14,026 bases of DNA from an uncultured Eubacterium sp. (GCA_948560485.1 CAOXUF010000017.1:2907-16932), one strand, 5' to 3'. Positions 6,131 to 12,145 are shown, counted from the first letter of the stretch. Notes: generated by a model not told the origin, from the sequence alone. Translations and numbers: made by a program.

Positions 6131-6901
6131 TTATGAAATTTTTTTATTACCAAATCTATCCTTTCTGTTTATTCCTCCATCATACAATCTTAATTGTATG
6201 TTTTTGTGAGTTTTGTTAAATTTCGCAGTCATTCCAGCATGTTTACGTGCTAAATCGTTTGGTATAAAATCAGCAATTTGCAATCCAGTAATATTATCCT
6301 TCTTATTTTTAAATTCCAATCCAGTGATACATTTTTGGATTACACTATGAGGATAGAACATAGTCCCGGAATAATAAATTTGGTTATATTTTTTTAAAAT
6401 GGAACCATTTTGTTTTGTTTGCAATTCTTCATAACAAATGGAACCAGTTGAATTATTTTTCATCAAGAAATGGCAAAAATTCTCTATAAGAAGTTGCATA
6501 CATATAGTAAATTTATTGTTTACAAAATTTTTATCATAATACGAATCAATAGTATCGACACATAAAGACACCCCCATAGTGGTAATATTTTTATCTGATA
6601 TAATATAAGCCATTTCCTTGTATGCACGAGTATAGTTTTTCTCTACACAAAACATTTTATTGTACTTTTCGATTTCTGAAAAATGCTTTTCATGCGCTTC
6701 ATTTATTTCTAATTCATGAATTATATGTTTATCATAATCGGTATCTTTTTGCCATATTCGTCTTTTACAATTATTTAATTTAACAGTTAAATTATTATCG
6801 TGATAAGAATTTTCAACAATAATTCCACCAATACAAAAATATTTTTTGCCACTACTATGTTCTGTTTCGCTTTCGTCTAAATATAAAGTATATTCAGCCA
6901 T
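6131..6901 (-). CDS. DUF3800 domain protein, 256 aa
   Basis: The ATG at 6901 has GGAG 6 nt upstream; the longer frame to 6994 lacks a site. The N-terminal YTLYLDESETEH is the DUF3800 signature (strand followed by D-E-S), and the C-terminal NITGLQIADFIPNDLARKH is its second conserved block. Together these supply the acidic residues thought to form an RNase-H-like active site. The middle is helical with many Lys, Asn and Cys. DUF3800 proteins are common in mobile and phage-defence regions; their activity is mostly inferred. A TATAAT about 40 nt before the start suggests the gene has its own promoter, although it also follows an HTH gene by 93 nt. The sRNA unit follows directly. Confidence 0.85.
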   Translation of the reverse strand: MAEYTLYLDESETEHSSGKKYFCIGGIIVENSYHDNNLTVKLNNCKRRIWQKDTDYDKHIIHELEINEAHEKHFSEIEKYNKMFCVEKNYTRAYKEMAYIISDKNITTMGVSLCVDTIDSYYDKNFVNNKFTICMQLLIENFCHFLMKNNSTGSICYEELQTKQNGSILKKYNQIYYSGTMFYPHSVIQKCITGLEFKNKKDNITGLQIADFIPNDLARKHAGMTAKFNKTHKNIQLRLYDGGINRKDRFGNKKIS

Positions 6902-6994
6902 AAAATTCTCCAATCGTACAATGGTTATTAAATACCATTTTTTACCATTATACGACAGCGGCATACAAAAATCTATCAAAACGTATGTTTGCAA

Positions 6995-7225
6995 TTACAA
7001 ATCCTCGTTTTTATTTTTACATCTTGATGAACTTCCTTTATAAGCCAGTAGTTTTTCAATAGCGGTATCTTCAAACAAATATTGCCCTTTCTTTCCGATA
7101 CGATAGTCTTCATTTTCGATAAGATCCACTTTGTTTTCTTTAATTAGCCTCCTGATATGCTGTCCTGTATAGCCGACCATCTCTTCAACTTCCTCTGTAA
7201 AAAATACTTCCATAATTTTAGCCAT
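6995..7225 (-). CDS. Excisionase-like helix-turn-helix protein, 76 aa
   Basis: I start at ATG 7225 because GGAGG lies 8 nt upstream; the ATG at 7240 would sit on that site. The product has FFTEEVEEMVGYTGQHIRRLIKE, a winged-helix DNA-binding pattern of the excisionase/MerR-like type, then GQYLFEDTAIEKLLAYK, typical of the second half of such proteins. A basic, hydrophilic tail (SSSRCKNKNE) ends it. It resembles the broken gene at 10512-10759 in layout and several residues (TG..QHI.RL, then DTA.EK). It probably acts as a transcription regulator of the following DUF3800 gene or as a recombination directionality factor. No integrase is present in the window. Confidence 0.75.
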   Translation of the reverse strand: MAKIMEVFFTEEVEEMVGYTGQHIRRLIKENKVDLIENEDYRIGKKGQYLFEDTAIEKLLAYKGSSSRCKNKNEDL

Positions 7226-7314
7226 AATTGATTCCTCCATCTATTCAAATAAATTTATCGTTACATCTCTATATTCTCTTTTTATAATTTCAAATCTATA
7301 TAAAAACACATCTC

Positions 7315-7330
7315 AAAAATGCGCATTTTT
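7315..7330. other. Perfect 16-bp palindrome
   Basis: AAAAATGCGCATTTTT is fully self-complementary. It lies between the end of TMP-B and the HTH gene. The centre cannot form a loop, so a protein-binding site is more likely than a terminator. The HTH gene's promoter must lie between here and 7225, so it could be an upstream operator. Confidence 0.4.
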
Positions 7331-7360
7331 TCCAAATTTATGTTTTGTTATTTTCTATGT

Positions 7361-8875
7361 TTAATGTTCAACATTATCCAATGAAATGGGGTTTTTATCG
7401 TTAAATGTGTCACCTTTAACATTACCTTCAGCTTCAGCTAATGCTTCTAATTCATTTCGTAATTCACTAGCAGAAACTTTATTCTGTTCTAATGCCGCAG
7501 ATAGTTTAGGATAAGATTGTAAAGTGCTTTCATCAAATTCCCCAGCCTTTACCATCTCAATTAGTTCTTCTTTGGTTTTCTCAATGCCTTCTGTATCAAA
7601 TACACTTTCAATCTGCATAGATTTCCATGTATTTGAATCTAATTGCTGATAGATTAATTCTATAGCATCGGAAATTGAATTATATGAATCAACAATTCCC
7701 TTTTGTTCGGTTGTCAAATCATCATATGGTATGTCTTTGATGGTATTATAGTAATCAGCAATATTTGATTGCTGTTCCTGTAATTCCTGTGCTGTTTCAA
7801 AGATACTATCTTTTAAACCTTCTGTTAATGATTTAAAATGATCTATATCTTCTTGACTTTCAGATCCATATGCTTCATCTAATAAATCATTAAACTGTCT
7901 ATAACCAGCAATCATTGAAGAAATATCATTCTCGTCAGAAATAAGTATTGCGTTATTACCAGTTATATTTGCATTGTTTTGATATTCGCCTATTGCATCT
8001 TCTGAAATATCGTACTTGCCAAATTGTTTATTAAATAAATCTGAAGCGTCTTTTGCGACTTCTTTTTGGGTTCGTCCTTCTTCTTTTTCAGCTAAATCTT
8101 TTTGTATACGAAGTTCTCTTGTTATTGCTTGAAGTTCTTCTAATTGTCCTTGTTCCGCATAAGTTAATTTTTCTTTTGCAAGTAAATCATCCATTGTCTG
8201 TTCTTGATTTTCAAGTTCTGTAGTAATATTAGATAATTTACTTTTTGCATCTTTATATGCAGATAGGGAATCTTCCATTTTTTCTTTCTGTTCTTTTACA
8301 GATACAGTTAGGGCATCGTAAGCCTTGACTGCAAGAAAGACACCGCCGACTAACATGGTTAACCATCCAAGTGGAGTAGTGGTCATCCATGTAATCATAG
8401 CCTTTATATTAGCTTTGATGGCTGTTGTAAATGCGCCAGTTGCTAATGTTGCGCCTCCCTCACTTGCTGTAAGAGCAGTATTAGAAGCAATTATTTTACC
8501 ATTTGCGACTGCTTCTGCATTTTGTGCTATGATTTTATCCAATATGGCTTTTGCCTGTGCATCACTTGCGGCTCGTTGAGACAATTCGGAAATAGTTAAT
8601 GCATCTGTTGATTCAATCAGTCCCCAATTTGCCAATGTTTCTGTAGAGATTCCAGTAGCTTTAGCAAGTTGTTCTGCTGTATATTTAGTATTTGCAGCAG
8701 ATAAAGTTGCCATCGTGATACATTGTTCTTTCTGTTTTTCAGATAATAAAGATGAAGAGAGCAGTACCTTTTGTTGTGCAATATCTAAAGCGTTAAACGA
8801 AGTAAGTAATTTCGTTGTATTTCCTGTATTGTTTAATACTGTTGATATATCTGTTAATTGTTGTTTGAATATCAT
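7361..8875 (-). CDS. Phage tail tape-measure protein fragment (TMP-B), truncated at both ends
   Basis: The frame encodes 504 residues from the ATG at 8875. The N-terminal third is Ala/Thr/Leu-rich (ITMATLSAANTKYTAEQLAK, then SETLANWG-type helices). A hydrophobic segment at about 185-215 (MITWMTTTPLGWLTMLVGGV) is followed by a coiled coil (VSVKEQKEKMEDSLSAYKDA) and further acidic helices. This is the organisation of clostridial tape-measure proteins. The N-terminal domain is absent and the C-terminal part stops after KNPISLDNVEH, so it is a fragment. The ATG has no Shine-Dalgarno and sits in the same motif as TMP-A's. The frame stays open 51 codons further upstream through the hairpin array, but this would encode the repeats and is probably incidental. 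It may be a silent recombination donor. Confidence 0.8.
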   Translation of the reverse strand: MIFKQQLTDISTVLNNTGNTTKLLTSFNALDIAQQKVLLSSSLLSEKQKEQCITMATLSAANTKYTAEQLAKATGISTETLANWGLIESTDALTISELSQRAASDAQAKAILDKIIAQNAEAVANGKIIASNTALTASEGGATLATGAFTTAIKANIKAMITWMTTTPLGWLTMLVGGVFLAVKAYDALTVSVKEQKEKMEDSLSAYKDAKSKLSNITTELENQEQTMDDLLAKEKLTYAEQGQLEELQAITRELRIQKDLAEKEEGRTQKEVAKDASDLFNKQFGKYDISEDAIGEYQNNANITGNNAILISDENDISSMIAGYRQFNDLLDEAYGSESQEDIDHFKSLTEGLKDSIFETAQELQEQQSNIADYYNTIKDIPYDDLTTEQKGIVDSYNSISDAIELIYQQLDSNTWKSMQIESVFDTEGIEKTKEELIEMVKAGEFDESTLQSYPKLSAALEQNKVSASELRNELEALAEAEGNVKGDTFNDKNPISLDNVEH

Positions 8876-8880
8876 ACTAT
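8868..8880. repeat. Boundary motif copy 2 (AATATCATACTAT)
   Basis: Identical to 3806-3818 and in the same position, spanning the first ATG of the tape-measure fragment and adjoining a hairpin array. The tape-measure sequences on one side are unrelated between copies, so the identity ends at the motif. Confidence 0.75.
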
Positions 8881-8888
8881 AAATTTTT

Positions 8889-9004
8889 GTAATCTGTGGA
8901 GGATTACGTTGTGTGGTTTGTGGAGAACCACTATGAACATTGTGGAGATGTTCAATTTCAGCAATTGTGGAGATTGCCATAGTTAAAGTATTGTGGTATA
9001 CTTT
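8889..9004 (+). repeat. Hairpin array B: five inverted repeats with a constant TGTGGAG loop
   Basis: Units: GTAATC-TGTGGAG-GATTAC (8889-8907), GTGGTT-TGTGGAG-AACCAC (8913-8931), TGAACAT-TGTGGAG-ATGTTCA (8934-8954), GCAAT-TGTGGAG-ATTGC (8961-8977), AAAGTAT-TGTGGT-ATACTTT (8985-9004 core, one base shorter in the loop). Stems are perfect and all different from each other and from array A. Loop starts are 24, 22, 25 and 26 nt apart. The last two units overlap the lipoprotein promoter. Confidence 0.93.
8974..9002 (+). promoter_or_regulatory. Promoter of the second lipoprotein gene, embedded in the hairpin array
   Basis: TTGCCA (8974-8979), a 17-bp spacer and TATACT (8997-9002), 43 nt before the ATG. 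The -35 uses the 3' arm of the fourth hairpin and the -10 lies at the loop edge and in the 3' arm of the fifth. Extrusion or protein binding of these units would interfere with the promoter. Confidence 0.6.
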
Positions 9005-9045
9005 ATTAAATTCAACAAAAATAAACAATATGGAAGGAAATTCGT

Positions 9046-9549
9046 ATGAAAAAACATTTCTTACCTTTTGTAGCTTTACTTTTTTTGCTATCTGGATGTT
9101 CTCAAAGTAACTCCGAAGAAGTTAGTGTGAACAATCCGTATGAGATCGCAAAAGGTGCAAATACATTATCTTATTATGATACAGAAGATAGCATTAGTGT
9201 AGATGGTTTTAATATTGTAGAGAATAACTTGCAAAATTTTCAAGACAAAAATGACAATATTATTGTTAATGATGATGGAACAATTAGATGTATAACTGTT
9301 GTAAGTGATACAGTAAAAACATTTCAATCAATATCAGTTGGCGATAGCACTGAAAAAGTAGAAGAGTCTTTTGACAATGAATATCAAAATGGTAATAACT
9401 ACATGGTTCTTTTCGCAGGTGGAACAGAACAAGATCTTGCTAATCCTGATAAAGAAGATAATTGGATTTGGATAACATATTACACTGATGATGAAAAAAT
9501 TACATCAATCCAAATCTACGATGTTAAATATGGAAGAGAAATGAAATAA
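9046..9549 (+). CDS. Lipoprotein of unknown function, 167 aa, paired with TMP-B
   Basis: The ATG at 9046 has AAGGAAA about 6 nt upstream. Residues 1-18 are a lipoprotein signal peptide: MKKH, hydrophobic FLPFVALLFLL, lipobox LSGC, with Cys18 lipidated. The mature domain is acidic and beta-rich (SYYDTEDSISVDGFNIV, then CITVVSDTVKTFQSISVGDS, then NWIWITYYTDDEKITSIQIY), with a 'SVGDS.EKV' turn seen in small SmpA/BLIP-like extracytoplasmic domains. This resemblance is weak. It diverges from TMP-B across the hairpin array and ends in a terminator with the same flanks as the first lipoprotein's. Its mature sequence is not visibly related to that one. A role as a phage-exclusion lipoprotein is inferred from position. 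Confidence 0.85.
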   Translation: MKKHFLPFVALLFLLSGCSQSNSEEVSVNNPYEIAKGANTLSYYDTEDSISVDGFNIVENNLQNFQDKNDNIIVNDDGTIRCITVVSDTVKTFQSISVGDSTEKVEESFDNEYQNGNNYMVLFAGGTEQDLANPDKEDNWIWITYYTDDEKITSIQIYDVKYGREMK

Positions 9550-9602
9550 TTATGTTTTCATTAATAAATTCTCCTTTCGATATTATTTATTGCATGTAAG
9601 AT

Positions 9603-9654
9603 TTTTACACACAAAAAGCAACCTCCAGTGCGAGATTGCTTTTTCTATGTAAAA
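9603..9654 (+). terminator. Terminator with conserved outer flanks, copy 2
   Basis: AAAAAGCAA (9613-9621) pairs with TTGCTTTTT (9636-9644). Outside it, TTTTACA-CAC (9603-9612) faces CTA-TGTAAAA (9645-9654). Outer helix and internal-loop bases (CAC opposite CTA) match the copy at 4503-4560, while the inner stem and apical loop do not. It ends the lipoprotein transcript. Confidence 0.75.
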
Positions 9655-9662
9655 TGTATAGC

Positions 9663-9690
9663 AAAAGACCCTACCCGTAGGTAGAGTCTT
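9663..9690 (-). terminator. Intrinsic terminator of the PemK-like gene
   Basis: The minus strand gives AAGACTCTACC-TACG-GGTAGGGTCTT, an 11-bp stem with one U.G pair that would be a C/A mismatch on the other strand, followed by a TTTT tract. The wobble therefore supports a minus-strand RNA. Confidence 0.75.
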
Positions 9691-9740
9691 AAATTGGTTT
9701 GTTATAATAAATGGTATAACAATCTAAATACCCGTAGGTA
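9672..9740. repeat. Repeated TACCCGTAGGTA flanking a hairpin, 3' of the PemK-like gene
   Basis: TACCCGTAGGTA occurs at 9672-9683 and 9729-9740. Each copy can fold on itself (TACC/GGTA). Between them, TTGTTATA (9699-9706) pairs with TATAACAA (9715-9722). The first copy forms part of the terminator. It is probably a structured 3' untranslated region or a small RNA released from it. Confidence 0.5.
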
Positions 9741-9772
9741 AAAAGATTTTAATGTGTATTTATATAATAACA

Positions 9773-10390
9773 TTAGTTGCTGCCTGTGTCAATAGGAAGA
9801 TTAAGGAAATCAATAAATTCTTTTGAAATACGTTTTATTTCTTTTGAACCGATATTGATTGTACCCCTTCCCTTTATCTTTTCTAATCTCCTATAATACA
9901 TAAATTTTGCATGATTTAATTGGATATAAGATCTTTTATTTTTAATTCCATCTTTATTTGGCAGATTCAAATTATCCAAATATAAAATTTTCTTTTTTAA
10001 TGGTTCGCTAGATAGTGGGAGTATTAAATACAGTCCGGCTATATATTCAGAGAAAACGATTCCATAATGTGTATTTGAAATTTCAGAGCAATAACCAAAT
10101 CCGTATTTAACGCTTACAATATCTCCAATCTTTAAATTGGTTGGATAATTTTTATGTCGCACCAATTCTTTTTTCTGAACTAATTCTTCATATTGCTTGG
10201 ATTCTTTGGTGTCTAGTGATTTCAGTAATCCATTGATTTTTTGAAAATTTCGTTCTTTAGATGTATCTAATATCAAAGTATGCATCCACTCAAGCAATTG
10301 TTCCTGTTCATCTTTATCAAGATTTTGCGCCATAACATTTTTCAAAGAAGCATATAAGGACTGTATTTTTTTGTCTTGTTCAACACTCAT
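9773..10390 (-). CDS. PemK/MazF-like protein with a helical N-terminal extension, 205 aa
   Basis: The start is ATG 10390 with GGAG 7 nt upstream; the ATG at 10426 has no site. The C-terminal half (from about residue 85) shows the PemK/MazF pattern: LKIGDIVSVKYGFGYCSE, HYGIVFSEYIAGLYLILPLS, and later SYIQLNHAKFMYYRRLEKI. MazF-type toxins cut mRNA. The first ~80 residues are helical and charged, so the protein is about twice the usual MazF length. No antitoxin gene stands next to it. The helical extension might play that role, or the protein might be a non-toxic relative, as is common in phages. The gene has its own terminator (9663-9690) and a possible promoter at 10443-10472. Confidence 0.75.
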   Translation of the reverse strand: MSVEQDKKIQSLYASLKNVMAQNLDKDEQEQLLEWMHTLILDTSKERNFQKINGLLKSLDTKESKQYEELVQKKELVRHKNYPTNLKIGDIVSVKYGFGYCSEISNTHYGIVFSEYIAGLYLILPLSSEPLKKKILYLDNLNLPNKDGIKNKRSYIQLNHAKFMYYRRLEKIKGRGTINIGSKEIKRISKEFIDFLNLPIDTGSN

Positions 10391-10442
10391 TAGTGTTCTC
10401 CAATCGAAGTTAAAATATTTTGACATAAAATGCCAATATTAA

Positions 10443-10472
10443 TATTATATCTCAACATTCGACAAAATGCCA
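10443..10472 (-). promoter_or_regulatory. Possible promoter of the PemK-like gene, with a repeated motif
   Basis: TATAAT (10448-10443) lies 18 bp downstream of a weak -35, TGGCAT (10472-10467). The bases TGGCATTTT followed by TGTC recur about 40 bp downstream, between the -10 and the start (minus-strand TTGGCATTTTATGTC). The two copies could be operator half-sites. Confidence 0.4.
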
Positions 10473-10511
10473 CAAGAACATATATTCTGAAGATGGCGAA
10501 AATAATTAATC

Positions 10512-10759
10512 TTAATTGTTTCCTTTCTTCCTACCTCTATGATTTTCCTGAGAGTACTTCATAAATTTCTCAAGAGCTGTATCGCTATAAATTATAATAC
10601 TTCCTTCTTTTTTGTCAAACTCGCCTTCCTCAAAATTCAATGTATTATTCTGTGTCAGCCTATGAATATGTTGAGGGGAAATACCAGTCCTTTGAGCAAT
10701 TCCTTTTACAGTATAGCATTTTCTTGTATCTGATGTGACGATATATTTATTACAGACAT
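10512..10759 (-). pseudogene. Frameshifted excisionase-like HTH gene
   Basis: The ATG at 10759 has AGGAGG 6 nt upstream but stops after 17 codons. The conserved frame is a different one: it reads NKYIVTSDTRKCYTVKGIAQ, then RTGISPQHIHRLTQNN and IIIYSDTALEKFMKYSQ, and ends at TAA 10512. This resembles the intact HTH protein at 6995-7225. The good frame has no ATG, GTG or TTG in its first part, so a 1- or 2-base change just after the start codon is the simplest explanation. That frame is also in phase with the preceding DUF4325 gene across its TAG (10770-10772), so readthrough fusion is formally possible. A sequencing error is another possibility. Confidence 0.6.
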
Positions 10760-10769
10760 AACCATCCTC

Positions 10770-11105
10770 CTATTCATCCAAATGGTCATCTAAAACTGAT
10801 TGTATAATTTGTGGTTTTGAATAGAAATCTTTTGCTCTATTAATGACTCTCTTAAGTATGAACAAATCATCTTTGCAAAGATTTTCTATTTTAAGATTCT
10901 CATTTAAAAATTCACTTGTATAATCCTTATATAATGTTCCTATTGCATTATTCAAAAAAGTTGAGAGAATAGTTGTCATATCGGAGAAATCAAGATATAC
11001 TTTTTGTTGTTTGTTAAAACCACCGATAATTAATTGATAAATTTCATCTCCTTGATTCATATCCGTAGCCCTATCACCTACGTAATCAATAATACGTATA
11101 TTCAT
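10770..11105 (-). CDS. STAS-like protein (DUF4325 type), 111 aa
   Basis: The ATG at 11105 has AGGAGG 6 nt upstream. The product shows VYLDFSDMTTILSTFLNNAIGTLYKD at about residues 36-61: a strand ending in D-F-S, then a helix with 'S.FLN.AIG.L', the pattern of DUF4325 and STAS-like proteins. STAS domains act as anti-anti-sigma partners of HATPase kinases. Here the gene directly follows such an ATPase (9-nt gap), so the two probably form a regulatory pair in one operon. Its phosphorylated-Ser position, if any, is not certain; the S in D-F-S-D is the obvious candidate. Confidence 0.75.
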   Translation of the reverse strand: MNIRIIDYVGDRATDMNQGDEIYQLIIGGFNKQQKVYLDFSDMTTILSTFLNNAIGTLYKDYTSEFLNENLKIENLCKDDLFILKRVINRAKDFYSKPQIIQSVLDDHLDE

Positions 11106-11114
11106 GTTTACCTC

Positions 11115-12014
11115 CTAAAAAATATTTTCGACACTTACTTCTTCTTTATATTTATAATATGATGTATCATTCTGGTCTATTTCTATATTTATGACTGTTC
11201 CCGGAAAAGCATTTTGAAAGTTCTTTTCACTTATTATTTTATTATCTAATTCCCAAAACTCGTGACCAGAAATAATCTGATACTTGCCACTATTGTGATA
11301 AATAAATTCCTGCATTAACGACAAACCCATTCCACCTGAATTTGTTCGTTTGGTAGAATTTTCAGGTTGGACTGCCCAAGATATATTATTATTTGGCAAT
11401 TTTCTATTTTCCTCAATAAGAAATGATTTAACATTTTCACCGATAGTCGTTCCTAAATTGACTATTGTAAAATCCATTTTTTTATTTTGGTAATAGTATT
11501 GGCCACAAGTAAATACTTTATTACATTTACCATGGATTTGTGCATTTCCAAACAGTTCCTGGATAAATGTACTTAAGTCTCTTTTTACATGATACTCCAT
11601 TTTGGGAAAATATCTTATAATTTCAGCATCAATATATGAACCAAAACCATATGTATCTTTTGAATTGAACACTTTAAAAGGGACAACAGTTTCGTTAAGT
11701 TTTGGTTTATAATCCATATTAAAACAATATTTGGCAAAACCATTTCTTATAAGTACTTTATGCAATGGACAATTTAGTTGATTATCATATGAACTTTGAA
11801 TGCCGTGATTTTCTAGCCCAAAAGCTACATAAGCATATAATATTGCTAATAAATTGGCATCAAACCAAGTATTTTTTCTAAAATTGATAATTATAACATC
11901 TATTTTGTCATATGTATAACAATTAAATATTTCTAACAATGTTTCATAACTATCAAAGGTACTATGTATTGCTTGAGGAATAAGTATGGTCTTCGAATTT
12001 TTCTTGGTATTCAA
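11115..12014 (-). CDS. GHKL/histidine-kinase-type ATPase with a STAS-like N-terminal region
   Basis: From the TTG at 12014 the protein has 299 residues. The C-terminal ATPase shows an N box (FIQELFGNAQIHG, residues about 151-162, with Glu153 and Asn157), a G1-like strand (DFTIVNLGTTIGENV) and a G2 box (TNSGGMGLSLM, about 224-234). The N-terminal ~100 residues (VIIINFRKNTWFDANLLAIL) look STAS-like, so kinase and substrate-like parts are combined. No phospho-accepting H box is seen, as in anti-sigma kinases of the SpoIIAB/RsbW type. The open frame extends to a TTG at 12062, but a promoter -10 lies inside that extension, so I prefer the shorter start. The ribosome site is weak (GGAAAT). It is first in an operon with the STAS-like gene. 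Confidence 0.75.
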   Translation of the reverse strand: MNTKKNSKTILIPQAIHSTFDSYETLLEIFNCYTYDKIDVIIINFRKNTWFDANLLAILYAYVAFGLENHGIQSSYDNQLNCPLHKVLIRNGFAKYCFNMDYKPKLNETVVPFKVFNSKDTYGFGSYIDAEIIRYFPKMEYHVKRDLSTFIQELFGNAQIHGKCNKVFTCGQYYYQNKKMDFTIVNLGTTIGENVKSFLIEENRKLPNNNISWAVQPENSTKRTNSGGMGLSLMQEFIYHNSGKYQIISGHEFWELDNKIISEKNFQNAFPGTVINIEIDQNDTSYYKYKEEVSVENIF

Positions 12015-12048
12015 AATTTTATTTCCAACCTTTAATTTTATGCTATAA

Positions 12049-12077
12049 AGTATATCACACAATTTGTTGTTTTACAA
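12049..12077 (-). promoter_or_regulatory. Promoter of the ATPase/STAS operon
   Basis: TTGTAA (12077-12072), a 17-bp spacer and TATACT (12054-12049) on the minus strand. Transcription would begin near 12042, about 28 nt before the chosen TTG start. Confidence 0.6.
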
Positions 12078-12129
12078 GAAGCATACTTTTGCATTAAACA
12101 TAATAAAATTGTTTGTTTTAATATTATAA

Positions 12130-12143
12130 CTCGAATAATCGAG
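12130..12143. promoter_or_regulatory. Likely operator of the CI-like repressor
   Basis: The inverted repeat CTCGA-ATAA-TCGAG lies in the divergent intergenic region. It ends 2 bp before the -35 of the repressor gene and about 50 bp upstream of the ATPase promoter, so a bound dimer could control its own gene and perhaps the opposite operon. Confidence 0.6.
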
Positions 12144-12145
12144 AT

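Noticed and set aside
3831..8997. TGTGGA loops as DnaA boxes (consensus TGTGGATAA on one strand)
   Set aside because: Only the first unit, TGTGGATAG, comes close. In the others the bases after TGTGGAG belong to the variable stems and do not match, and no replication gene is nearby.
3826..9004. Reading the hairpin arrays as a CRISPR array
   Set aside because: Only a 7-nt loop is constant. The variable parts are inverted pairs of each other, not spacers, the period is 20-26 nt, and no cas gene is present.
8876..9028. N-terminal extension of TMP-B through the hairpin array (open for 51 more codons)
   Set aside because: It would encode the repeats and the lipoprotein's promoter, has no counterpart in TMP-A, and shows no ribosome site.
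10539..10733. 64-codon plus-strand frame
   Set aside because: It is the shadow of the HTH-coding sequence on the minus strand, which has recognisable residues.
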